From Paractinoplanes rishiriensis (GTDB taxonomy: Bacteria > Actinomycetota > Actinomycetes > Mycobacteriales > Micromonosporaceae), in contig NZ_BOMV01000056.1 of assembly GCF_016862375.1 (NCBI RefSeq), positions 1 through 64,000 on the forward strand: a stretch of 64,000 nucleotides of DNA, read 5' to 3'. Every line of letters starts with the position of its first letter. Position 1 is the first letter of the stretch. Made by a program: the position numbers and the translations under genes. Of the stretch, positions 1 to 7,511 are shown in pieces. Under the pieces are notes generated by a model. That model searched no databases and had not been told where the DNA came from. It saw only the letters and a program-made list of their open reading frames with translations.

Positions 1-2
1 AC

Positions 3-2075
3 CCCGACGAGACCCAGATGCTCCCGCGCCTGGACGACACCGCGGTGCTGAACCTGCCGCCGGCCCCCGCCCCCACCGCCGAGGAGGAGGCAGCGGTCGA
101 ATTCCGCCCGGTGCACTCCCCCGACGACGAGGACACCGAGCCCACCGAGAATCCCGCCACGGAATCCACCTCGGCCAACGAGACCGGCGGCGACGTTGCG
201 GCCTCCACCGGGCCTTCCGTGACCGGCCGGGTGGTTGTTTCGCCGCTCTCAGATGACGCCACCACCGACGATTCGTCCCCCGCCGAAGAATCGATCTCAC
301 CGTTCTCGGCCGATCTGCCAACCTCAGCCGATCACCGCGCCTCCGCCGACCTGCCAACCTCGGCCACACTCCTTGCCTCGCCCGACATTTCGGAAATGTC
401 GGGCGAGGCGCGGGGTGGGTCCGGCGAAGCGCGGGGTGGGTCCGGCGAAGCGCGGGGTGGGTCCGGCGAAGCGCGGGGTGGGTCGAGGGCGTCCGGAAGG
501 TCGGAATCCGCCCTGGATGAGGCGGAAGCCGAGCTGGTGGCGGATGAGGTTGCCCCGGCGGCTGAGACTGGGGCGGTGACGCGCGTCGAGGACGAGCCGA
601 TCGACGTCGAGCTGGTTGACGACGAACCGGGCGCAGTGCCGGCCGGGGTGGGCGCCGCGGAGACGGAGACGGTCGGCGAGACGGTTGACGCCGAGCTCGT
701 GGAGCCGGACGTGGTCGACGCGGAACCGGTGGAGAGCGCTCCCGCGGACGATGAGGAGATCGCCGACGCCGAGCTGGTCGACGAACCGGCGGCCGAGGAC
801 GACTGGAGCGCCGGCGACTCTCCGGAGGAGGAGTCGCGGCCCGAACCGGCGGCTGCGCGAGTGCAGCCGGCGGATCTGTCGCAGTGGCTGCCCGCCGTAC
901 CCGTTTATGAGCCACCACCCACCGAGCGTGCGAGCGACGAGGGTTTCTACTTCGCGCCGTCGCGCGCCGGGGATTCGGTGCCGTTCGTGCCGCCGGCCGA
1001 CTTCGACCAGCCGTGGGAGGCCGACGAGCCGGCCGTGCCGGCCGCCGCGAGCCACGCCGAACCGGCCAGCCGCACCGCGGACCTCACCGACTTCGGACCG
1101 ACCGTCGACCTGATCGCGCGGCTCGGCATCACCCGCGGCCCGGCGACCGCGCCGACCTCGCCGGCCGCCGAGCAGCAGCCGGCCTGGAGCCCGGCGAACA
1201 CCGCACACCCGACGACCACCGACCAGGACCGCCGGCCGTTCTCGCCGCCACGCCGCCCGCCGGTGTGGGACGACGAGTACGGCGCCGCGCTCCCCCGCCG
1301 GACGCCCGAGCCGCCGCCCGCGGAACCGCCGCTGCCCCGGCGCCGGCCGACGTCGGAGTTTCCGCAGGCGCCCTACGCCGAGCCGCTCCCGCGCCGCAGT
1401 CCGGACCCGCACGCGTCCTACTCGGACCTGTTGCCGCAGCGCAGCCCCGCTCCGGAGCCGCCGCACCCGGACCCGCTGCCCCGCCGCCTGCCCACGCCGC
1501 AGCCCACCGCCTACTCGGAGCCGCTGCCCCGCCGGACGCCGGGCGCGCAACCGCCGGCGCCGTTCCACCTGCCGTCGATCCCACCCGCCGCGAGCCAGTC
1601 CGGGTCCGGCTTCCCGCCGGCCGCAGGTCAGTCCGAATCCGGCTACCCGTCGGCCGCAGGTCAGGCCGGGTCCGGCTACCCGTCGGCCGCGAGTCTGGCT
1701 GGACCCGCCTACCCGCCGGCCGCCGGTCAGCCGGGGCCCTCCTATCTGCCGGCGCCGAGTCAGCATCCGGTGCCGCCGGGCTCTGGTCAGCCGCAGCCGC
1801 CGACCGTTCAGCCGCCGACCGTTCAGCCGCCGACCATTCAGCCGCCGCCGATGTTGCCTGCCGTGTTCCGGCCCGAGCCGCCGGGACCGCGGCGGCCTGC
1901 CGACCTGGCCGACCACCTGCGCGAGAGCCGTCCCTCCGACCTGAGCCAGTACAGCGCGCCACGGGTGCCGAAGCCGCGCCGGCCCACGCTTCAGCGGCCG
2001 TCGACGCTCGCCGACCTGGGCCGGCGAGCGGGCGACGAGGAGTCCGGCGAACCGGGTGGTGACGCCGACGGCTGA
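3..2075 (+). CDS. Proline-rich acidic low-complexity protein (5' partial)
   Basis: Not recognised as a named family. The reading frame is open to the left edge, so the true N-terminus is probably outside the window; the first in-window ATG at 18 is only an internal candidate. The first half is rich in Glu, Asp and Val (repeated AELVD/DVELVD-like stretches), the second half in Pro, with LPRR-centred repeats (about 1290-1545), Q-S-G-Y-P-S-A-A repeats (about 1590-1760) and a QPPT triplicate (about 1800-1850). No membrane segment or catalytic motif is visible. The C-terminus is basic. It looks like the disordered tail of a larger protein, perhaps a regulatory or envelope protein, but no function can be assigned. 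It carries an in-frame hairpin and a 21-bp tandem repeat (separate entries). Confidence 0.6.
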   Translation, partial: PDETQMLPRLDDTAVLNLPPAPAPTAEEEAAVEFRPVHSPDDEDTEPTENPATESTSANETGGDVAASTGPSVTGRVVVSPLSDDATTDDSSPAEESISPFSADLPTSADHRASADLPTSATLLASPDISEMSGEARGGSGEARGGSGEARGGSGEARGGSRASGRSESALDEAEAELVADEVAPAAETGAVTRVEDEPIDVELVDDEPGAVPAGVGAAETETVGETVDAELVEPDVVDAEPVESAPADDEEIADAELVDEPAAEDDWSAGDSPEEESRPEPAAARVQPADLSQWLPAVPVYEPPPTERASDEGFYFAPSRAGDSVPFVPPADFDQPWEADEPAVPAAASHAEPASRTADLTDFGPTVDLIARLGITRGPATAPTSPAAEQQPAWSPANTAHPTTTDQDRRPFSPPRRPPVWDDEYGAALPRRTPEPPPAEPPLPRRRPTSEFPQAPYAEPLPRRSPDPHASYSDLLPQRSPAPEPPHPDPLPRRLPTPQPTAYSEPLPRRTPGAQPPAPFHLPSIPPAASQSGSGFPPAAGQSESGYPSAAGQAGSGYPSAASLAGPAYPPAAGQPGPSYLPAPSQHPVPPGSGQPQPPTVQPPTVQPPTIQPPPMLPAVFRPEPPGPRRPADLADHLRESRPSDLSQYSAPRVPKPRRPTLQRPSTLADLGRRAGDEESGEPGGDADG
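375..409. repeat. Perfect 16-bp inverted repeat inside a coding region
   Basis: Left arm 375-390 is the exact reverse complement of right arm 394-409, with a 3-nt loop. It sits in frame inside the proline-rich gene and runs directly into a 21-bp tandem repeat. It would form a very stable RNA hairpin or cruciform. Its perfection inside a degenerate low-complexity sequence suggests an inserted mobile palindrome rather than codon bias. Confidence 0.85.
399..482 (+). repeat. Four tandem 21-bp units encoding SGEARGG
   Basis: Units start at 399, 420, 441 and 462. Each is seven codons, so copy-number change keeps the reading frame. The last three units are nearly identical and the first differs at a few positions. 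The first unit overlaps the right arm of the hairpin at 375-409. Confidence 0.9.
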
Positions 2076-2138
2076 CCGGCCAGGTGATCGAGGTCAGCGG
2101 AAGATCAGGCCGCCGCCGACCTCGATCACCTGGCCGGT
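2075..2138. terminator. 21-bp perfect inverted repeat at convergent gene ends (bidirectional terminator candidate)
   Basis: Arms 2075-2095 and 2118-2138 are exact reverse complements with a 22-nt spacer. The left arm contains the last base of the stop of the upstream plus-strand gene and reaches into the stop of the minus-strand SDR gene; the right arm is SDR coding sequence for its last residues (TGQVIEV). There is no U-tract, as is usual in high-GC actinobacteria. Confidence 0.55.
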
Positions 2139-2831
2139 GAGCGCGCCGGAACCGTCCGAGACGAGCAGGCGTACGGTCGCCACTAGATCTTCCGGCACCA
2201 GCGCCCGCGGCACCGCCTGGGTGGCCACCAACGGCGCGTGCGTCTCGGCGTCCTTGCCGGCGGCAAGTTCGGCTTCGCCCTCGGTGCGGATGGCGCCGGG
2301 CGACAGCGCGTTGACCGTGATGCCGGCCGGACCGAGCGCCCGCGCCAGCGACCGGGTGAGCCCGATGAGCGCCGCCTTGCTGGCCACGTACGACGGACCG
2401 GACGGCCCGCCCATCCGCACCGTGGGCGAGACGACGTTGACGATCCGCCCCCAGCCGCGTTCCGCCATGCCGACGCTGAGCGCCTGGCTGAGCAGCATCG
2501 GCGCGGTGAGGTTTACCGCGAGCGTCTGCTGCCACTCGGCCAGCGGCAGCACTCCGATGTCGACGTTCGACGCCTTGGCCGCGTTGTTGATCAGCACGTC
2601 GACCGGGCCGGCCCGCTCGGCGAGTTCCCGCACGGCACCCGGGTCGGCCAGGTCGGCGTCGAGCATCTCGGCCGCCGCCCCGAGATCACGGCAGAGGCTC
2701 GCGACCTTGTCACACTCCGCCGCGGCGGCCAGGTGGTGCAGCAGCAGCGTGTTGCCGGGCCGGGCCAGACCGACGGCCATGGCCGCACCGATCCCCCGCC
2801 GAGCCCCGGTGATCAGAATCCGCAGACCCAT
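2094..2831 (-). CDS. SDR family NAD(P)-dependent oxidoreductase
   Basis: A 245-aa classical short-chain dehydrogenase/reductase. Visible motifs are the dinucleotide-binding TGARRGIG near residue 7, NNAA in the middle of the fold, and the YxxxK catalytic pair in SYVASKAAL. The C-terminus ends TGQVIEVGGG, typical of 3-oxoacyl-ACP reductase-like SDRs (family knowledge). Substrate is unknown. The ATG at 2831 was chosen because it lies just before the Rossmann strand LRILITG and has AAGGTG upstream; a longer frame to 2960 reads into low-complexity sequence. It is transcribed toward the proline-rich gene and lies downstream of the EamA gene, about 225 nt away. Confidence 0.88.
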   Translation of the reverse strand: MGLRILITGARRGIGAAMAVGLARPGNTLLLHHLAAAAECDKVASLCRDLGAAAEMLDADLADPGAVRELAERAGPVDVLINNAAKASNVDIGVLPLAEWQQTLAVNLTAPMLLSQALSVGMAERGWGRIVNVVSPTVRMGGPSGPSYVASKAALIGLTRSLARALGPAGITVNALSPGAIRTEGEAELAAGKDAETHAPLVATQAVPRALVPEDLVATVRLLVSDGSGALTGQVIEVGGGLIFR

Positions 2832-3012
2832 GCCGTTCACCTTAGGGCCACGAGTGCCCGGCGGCGTCCCCCGACAGCGGCCGTGCATCCAGCCGATGCC
2901 GGTGTCCCGCTCGCTGGGCACAATGACCGCATGCCGGGAGTTGCTCCCACATGGCGGCAATGGCTACCGGCAGGTGGGATCTTGAGGATTTGCGGTGCGT
3001 CACCAACACAAA

Positions 3013-3037
3013 GCCGACAAATCCTGATCCCGTCGGC
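3013..3037 (-). terminator. Weak hairpin downstream of EamA gene
   Basis: A 6-bp inverted repeat (GCCGAC/GTCGGC, 13-nt loop) followed on the minus strand by TTTGTGTT, 20 nt past the EamA stop. It is the only structure noticed in the 2832-3056 gap, which otherwise holds no convincing gene. Confidence 0.3.
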
Positions 3038-3056
3038 GCTCGCCGGGGTCTGCTGG

Positions 3057-3953
3057 TCAGTCGCGCAGGGCGGGTACCGGCTCCTCGGTGGTCTCGGTGC
3101 GGGACGGGGACGGGCGGGTGGAAAGCCAGCAACCGGTCACCACCAGCAGGAAGCCCAGGCCCGTGGTCCAGCGGATCGGCTCGTTCAGCAGGGCCACTCC
3201 GAGCAGGACCGCGACCACCGGGTTCACGTACGTGACCAGGCCCGCGCGGTTGGAGCCGACCAGGGCGATCAAGCGGTAGAAGGCCAGCAGGGCCACCGCG
3301 GTGCACAGGACGCCCAGCGCGGCCAGGGCGGTCCAGGCGTTTGCGGATACGGGTTCGGTGGGGCGCATCACCAGGGCGAACGGGGCCAGCACCAGCGCGG
3401 TGATCGCGGTGGTGCTGCCGGCCAGGGTTTCCGGGGGCACGTCGGCAGCCCGGTGCTGGACCAGCATGGTGGCCACCGCGTAGCTGATCGCGGCCAGCAG
3501 GACCATGCCGGCGCCGAGCAGGCCCAGGCGGTCGCCGGACAGATCCAGGCCGACCAGCACCGCCACGCCGGCGAAACCCAGGACCAGGCCGGCCACGCGG
3601 CCGCGGCTCAGGGGCTCGGTGCGGGCCAGCAGCAGGGCGATCGCGATCGGTTCGACGGCGATCAGCAGGCCGGTCAGCGACGACGTGATGTGCACCTCGC
3701 CGTACGTGATCAGCAAAAACGGGCCGATGATGTGCACCGCGGAGATGACCGCGACTATGCCCAGCCGGCCGCGTAACGCGGTGAGGGTGCCCCGGGCGGC
3801 CGCCACCGGCAGCAGCACCAGCGCGGCGATGGCGGCGCGGGCGGCTACCACGAACATCGGCGACATGTCCTCGATCGTGATCTTGATGAGGAAGTAGGGG
3901 ATGCCCCAGAGCACGGAGACCAGGAGGAAGAGGAGCCAGGCGCGTCGAGTCAC
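3057..3953 (-). CDS. EamA/DMT family transporter
   Basis: A 298-aa polytopic membrane protein with about ten hydrophobic helices in two repeats, beginning with a helix at residues 5-22 (LLFLLVSVLWGIPYFLIKI), the typical EamA opening. The family (RhaT/YdcZ/RhtA-like) exports or imports small metabolites; the substrate cannot be read from sequence. It is divergent from a LysR regulator with a 70-bp intergenic region, the classic arrangement for a regulator controlling its neighbour. The C-terminal tail is hydrophilic (SRTETTEEP). Confidence 0.9.
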   Translation of the reverse strand: MTRRAWLLFLLVSVLWGIPYFLIKITIEDMSPMFVVAARAAIAALVLLPVAAARGTLTALRGRLGIVAVISAVHIIGPFLLITYGEVHITSSLTGLLIAVEPIAIALLLARTEPLSRGRVAGLVLGFAGVAVLVGLDLSGDRLGLLGAGMVLLAAISYAVATMLVQHRAADVPPETLAGSTTAITALVLAPFALVMRPTEPVSANAWTALAALGVLCTAVALLAFYRLIALVGSNRAGLVTYVNPVVAVLLGVALLNEPIRWTTGLGFLLVVTGCWLSTRPSPSRTETTEEPVPALRD

Positions 3954-3978
3954 CGGGCTAGCCTTGCGCGCCGCCGTC

Positions 3979-4000
3979 GTAAGCGGTAGTGGTGACTTAC
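3979..4000. promoter_or_regulatory. Candidate LysR operator
   Basis: Inverted repeat GTAAG-N12-CTTAC in the 70-bp divergent region, 24 bp upstream of the LysR start. It resembles the dyad architecture bound by LysR regulators, though spacing is one base longer than the T-N11-A consensus. Confidence 0.4.
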
Positions 4001-4023
4001 TGATGTCGTTTTAAGGAAAAATA

Positions 4024-4941
4024 ATGATCGACGTACGCCGGCTGGCCGTGCTCCGGGAAGTCGCGCGGCACGGCAGCTTCAACCAGGCCGCGGTGGCGCT
4101 GCGGCTCACCGCGTCGGCGGTTTCGCAGCAGATCAGCGCGCTGGAGCGGTCGCTGGGCACGGCCGTGGTGGCGCGCAGCACCCGCGGTGTCGAGCTGACC
4201 CAGGCCGGGCGGGTGCTGGTCGAGGCGAGTGATGCGATCAGCGCCGAACTGGCCGACGCCGAGGAGGAGATCGCCCGGCTGGTCACGGCCCGCACCGAGC
4301 GGCTCACCGTGGCGACCTTCACCAGCGGGGGTCAGCGGCTGCTGCCACCGGCGCTGCTGCGGTTCACCGGGGAGCACCCGGCCGTCGAGCTCACCGTCGT
4401 GGAGAACGAGCCGGAGGACAGCCTGCCGCTGGTCCGCTCGGGCGCCGCCGACCTGGCCCTCGCGTACCACTTCGACGGGCCGCCGCCGATCCGCCCGGGC
4501 GACGGCGGCCTGGTCTGGACCCCGCTGGTGGACGATCCGATGTGGATCGTGCTGCCGGCCGCGCACCCGCTGGCCGGCCGCGAGTCGGTCACCATCGCCG
4601 AACTGGCCGGCGAACGCTGGGTGCACGGCTGCCTCATGATCGTCGACCTGCTGGACCACTACGCCGCGATGGCCGGGTTCGAGGTGCGCACGGCCTGCCG
4701 GGGCACCGACTACGTGTTCGCCCAGTCGCTGGTGCGGGCCGGGGTGGGCATCGCAATGATCCCGCAGGTGGCGCTCACCGCGGATCTGGGCGGGCTGGCA
4801 ACGGTGCCGCTCGCGCCGCCGTGCCCGTCCCGCTTCATCGGCACGGTCACCGCGAGCCGCCGGCCCCGGCCGCTGGCCGCCGCGCTGCTGCGCGCCCTGC
4901 ACGAGACGGTCGACTGCCTCCCGCTGCCCGCCGCCCACTGA
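4024..4941 (+). CDS. LysR family transcriptional regulator
   Basis: A 305-aa protein with an N-terminal winged HTH (residues 2-60; GSFNQAAVALRLTASAVSQQ is the recognition region) and a C-terminal periplasmic-binding-like effector domain from about residue 88. The start ATG is preceded by AAGGAAAA. It is divergent from the EamA transporter, so it probably regulates that gene in response to the transported metabolite (inference). Size and layout are normal for the family. Confidence 0.93.
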   Translation: MIDVRRLAVLREVARHGSFNQAAVALRLTASAVSQQISALERSLGTAVVARSTRGVELTQAGRVLVEASDAISAELADAEEEIARLVTARTERLTVATFTSGGQRLLPPALLRFTGEHPAVELTVVENEPEDSLPLVRSGAADLALAYHFDGPPPIRPGDGGLVWTPLVDDPMWIVLPAAHPLAGRESVTIAELAGERWVHGCLMIVDLLDHYAAMAGFEVRTACRGTDYVFAQSLVRAGVGIAMIPQVALTADLGGLATVPLAPPCPSRFIGTVTASRRPRPLAAALLRALHETVDCLPLPAAH

Positions 4942-4983
4942 CGGCCGCGAGGGAAGCTGGGGGGCGGAGGTCAGGGAAAGGTC

Positions 4984-5036
4984 GGCGGAGGCCGCGGATC
5001 AGAGGGCGGCGGAGGCCGCGAAAGGCGGAGGCCGCG
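4984..5036 (+). repeat. Three copies of GGCGGAGGCCGCG
   Basis: Copies at 4984-4996, 5008-5020 and 5024-5036 between the convergent LysR and DUF1028 genes. The spacing is irregular (24 and 16 bp), so this is not a regular array. Purine-rich G-runs here may help terminate transcription. Confidence 0.6.
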
Positions 5037-5077
5037 AGAAGGGAGGCCGCCGAGGGAGGCGAAACTGCCGGCGGCCG

Positions 5078-5908
5078 TCAGGCGGTGCGCAACTGGGCCA
5101 GGACCAGCGGGTCGATGGAGCCGGCCACCAGTCGCTCCTCGAGGTTGGCGATGCCGGCCCAGCCGGCCAGGGCCGCGTCCAGGTCGGCGCCGCCGTGGCC
5201 GGCCTTCGTGAGCAGGGCGCGCACCTCCTCGGCCACCTCGCCGGTGAGCGGGATCAGGGTGGCCGGGTCGGGGCGTTCGAAGTACAGGGTGTGCATGGCC
5301 AGCAGGCGCTGCAACTCGGCGACCGGGTCGGGGTGGTCGTCGGCGCGCAGGTCGACCCATACGTCGCTGGTGCCCCCGTAGCCCATCCCCCGGGCCGCCA
5401 CCAGGAGCGCGGCACTCTGCCGGCCGCGCCGGTCGCCGCCGGCGCGATCACCGGCTCGCAGCGCGGCGAGCAGACGGTACGCCAGGCGCGGCTCGCCGGC
5501 CGACGCCTGCCACTCGGCCTCCATCTCGGCCACCACCTGCGGGCCGGCCAGCATGTTGCCCTGGATCGCGTAGCCGTCGCCGGAGGTGCCGCCGGCCCAG
5601 GGGTGACAACTCGCCCCGGTGAAGGCGGCGCCCTCGCCGGCCGTACCCACCACGCCCACCTGACGCTGCGCGACCGGGCCGTCGTCGCCGGCGATCAGCG
5701 CCTTGACCACCAGGGCGGCCGGCACCTGGGTGCCGAGCAGGGCCAGCGCCTGCGGCCGGTAGGCCAGGTTGGCGTACGACTGGGTGGCCACCGCGCCGAC
5801 GTCGGCCAGCGCGGCCGGCACCGCGGCGCCCACGCCGAGGAACTTGCTGGCGACGGCCACACCCACGGCGGCGCCGTCGGCCGAGCGGGCGACGATCGAG
5901 AAGGTCAT
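5078..5908 (-). CDS. DUF1028 domain-containing protein
   Basis: A 276-aa protein starting MTFSIVARS, the hallmark N-terminus of DUF1028 (Ntn-hydrolase-like fold, known from family structure). The N-terminal region includes GVAVASKFLGVG and GAVATQSYAN; the mid-region GYAIQGNML is also characteristic. The residue after Met is Thr, a possible Ntn nucleophile if Met is removed (inference). The C-terminal part resembles a peptidoglycan-binding-like extension found in many members. Enzymatic activity is unknown. No clear operon partner. Confidence 0.88.
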   Translation of the reverse strand: MTFSIVARSADGAAVGVAVASKFLGVGAAVPAALADVGAVATQSYANLAYRPQALALLGTQVPAALVVKALIAGDDGPVAQRQVGVVGTAGEGAAFTGASCHPWAGGTSGDGYAIQGNMLAGPQVVAEMEAEWQASAGEPRLAYRLLAALRAGDRAGGDRRGRQSAALLVAARGMGYGGTSDVWVDLRADDHPDPVAELQRLLAMHTLYFERPDPATLIPLTGEVAEEVRALLTKAGHGGADLDAALAGWAGIANLEERLVAGSIDPLVLAQLRTA

Positions 5909-5911
5909 GGC

Positions 5912-5929
5912 CGAACGTTAGCCCGTTCG
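5912..5929. promoter_or_regulatory. Small dyad in the DUF1028 leader
   Basis: CGAACG-N6-CGTTCG lies 4-21 nt upstream of the DUF1028 start on the minus strand. It could be an operator or a leader hairpin over the ribosome-binding region. The rest of the 5930-6207 gap holds an A/T-richer patch (about 5970-6040) and a 7-bp hairpin at 6158-6186 just past the dehydratase stop, a weak terminator candidate. Confidence 0.3.
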
Positions 5930-6207
5930 TAACACGGAGCGAGCACACTGACCCCGTGGAGACCCGACCGGCCTATGTGTACTGTTCCGGTTGCGGCATA
6001 TGCTCCGCTTGGGAGCACTCGCCATAGCTTGATCCAGGTCGTGCCCGCCGCCGCCCTTGGCGGACCCGGCCAGGGACTGAACATCGGAGGTCTCGCCGCA
6101 CGGCGAACTTCGGCGCCCGGTCCGGTGCCGCGGGCGGGGTGGTGGTTGCCGCCGCCAGCCCGCCCGCGACGCGCGAGAAGGCGGGCGGAAGCCCGAGAAA
6201 GCACAGC

Positions 6208-7383
6208 TCACGCCGCGCGGCGCGCCGAGGGGGCCCGCTCGCACAGTTCGGCGAGTGCCGCGATCAGAGCGGCCGGCTCGGCACCCGCGTCCAGTTCGCG
6301 GGCCGCGGCCGGGTCCAGCGGCGGCACCTCGACGTGGGCGATCAGCGGGTGGAAGGGGCGGCGGTCCACCTCGCCGGCACCGAACAGCACCTCGCCCAGC
6401 TTCTCGCCCGTACGCAGGCCGGTGAATTTCATCTCCACAGGCTCGGGGGCGAGACGCGCCATCTGCCGGGCCACGTCGGCGATCCGCACCGGCTCGCCCA
6501 TCTCCAGCACCAGTGCCTCGCCGTCGCGCCCGATCGCCGCCGCCTGGATGACCAGGTGCACCGCCTCCTGGATGGTCATGAAGTAGCGGACCACGTCGGG
6601 GTGGGTCACGGTGATCGGGCCGCCCGCGGCGATCTGCGCGCTGAACGTGCTGAAGACCGAGCCGCGGCTGCCCAGCACGTTGCCGAACCGCACGCTCAGG
6701 AAGGTGCCGGGGCTGGAACCGGCCACGTACGCGGTGGTGCGCTCGGTGATCCGCTTGGTGTAGCCGAGCACGCTGACCGGGTCGGCCGCCTTGTCGGTGG
6801 AGATGTTGACGAACCGCTCCACCCCGTCGGCCGCCTCCAGCACCGCCAGCGTGCCCCACACGTTGGTCTTGACCGCCTCGCCGGGGTAGCGCTCCAGCAG
6901 CGGCAGGTGCTTGAGCGCGGCGGCGTGGAACACCACCTGCGGGCGCCAGCCGCGGAAGATCTCCCGGACCCGCCCGGTGTCGCGCAGCGAGGCCAGGATG
7001 ACCGTGGGGTCGGTGAGCTGCGCCTGCGGGTCCATCGAGAGCTGCACGGCCTGGAGCGCGGTCTCGTCCCGGTCCAGCATGATCAGCTCGGCCGGCGCGA
7101 AGCGGCAGATCTGCCGGCACAGTTCGGCGCCGATCGAGCCGCCGGCACCGGTCACCAGCACCCGCTTGCCGCCCAGATAGCCGGCGATGGAGTCGAGGTC
7201 GGTGTCGATCTGGTGCCGGCCGAGCAGGTCGGTGATCTCGAGGTCGCGGATGTCGTGCACGTTGCGCTCGTGGTCGACCAGTTCGACGACCGACGGCACC
7301 AGCACCCGGCCGGCGCCCCGCACGGGCCGGCGCCGCGCGCGCCGCAGCAGCACGCCGGCGAGGGCGAGGAACCGGTTCTGCAC
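6208..7383 (-). CDS. NDP-sugar 4,6-dehydratase, PglF/CapD (Polysacc_synt_2) family
   Basis: A 391-aa soluble enzyme of the UDP-GlcNAc 4,6-dehydratase group. Rossmann motif VTGAGGSIGAELC lies near residue 75, followed by the diagnostic ISTDKAADP active-site loop and RFGNVLGSRGSV. It lacks the four N-terminal membrane helices of long PglF/WbpM proteins, so it is the short, cytosolic type. The position eight residues after the catalytic Lys, usually Tyr or Met, is Leu here. In bacteria these enzymes make the 4-keto-6-deoxy sugar that a DegT aminotransferase and an acetyltransferase turn into diacetamido sugars; both partners are encoded next door (11469-15278). It is divergent from the main operon. 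Confidence 0.88.
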   Translation of the reverse strand: MQNRFLALAGVLLRRARRRPVRGAGRVLVPSVVELVDHERNVHDIRDLEITDLLGRHQIDTDLDSIAGYLGGKRVLVTGAGGSIGAELCRQICRFAPAELIMLDRDETALQAVQLSMDPQAQLTDPTVILASLRDTGRVREIFRGWRPQVVFHAAALKHLPLLERYPGEAVKTNVWGTLAVLEAADGVERFVNISTDKAADPVSVLGYTKRITERTTAYVAGSSPGTFLSVRFGNVLGSRGSVFSTFSAQIAAGGPITVTHPDVVRYFMTIQEAVHLVIQAAAIGRDGEALVLEMGEPVRIADVARQMARLAPEPVEMKFTGLRTGEKLGEVLFGAGEVDRRPFHPLIAHVEVPPLDPAAARELDAGAEPAALIAALAELCERAPSARRAA

Positions 7384-7459
7384 GGGCGCACCTCCGGCCT
7401 GAGCGTAGAGCGACGTCCGGGGAGCCCTGCGGGACTTCCGGATACTGCCGCGCGGCGCC

Positions 7460-7489
7460 TTGCCTGGGCATACGTTGATCAGGTAACAC
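7460..7489 (+). promoter_or_regulatory. Candidate promoter for the glycan operon
   Basis: TTGCCT (7460-7465), an 18-nt spacer, then TAACAC (7484-7489), about 22 nt upstream of the BY-kinase start. It fits a housekeeping-type sigma promoter loosely. The 128-bp divergent region must also hold the dehydratase promoter. Confidence 0.35.
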
Positions 7490-7511
7490 GCGGGCTATCG
7501 GGAGGGTGTGC

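Noticed and set aside
4984..5036. Possible CRISPR-like or regular repeat array
   Set aside because: Only three 13-bp copies with irregular spacing and no unique spacers; treated as a local GC-rich repeat.
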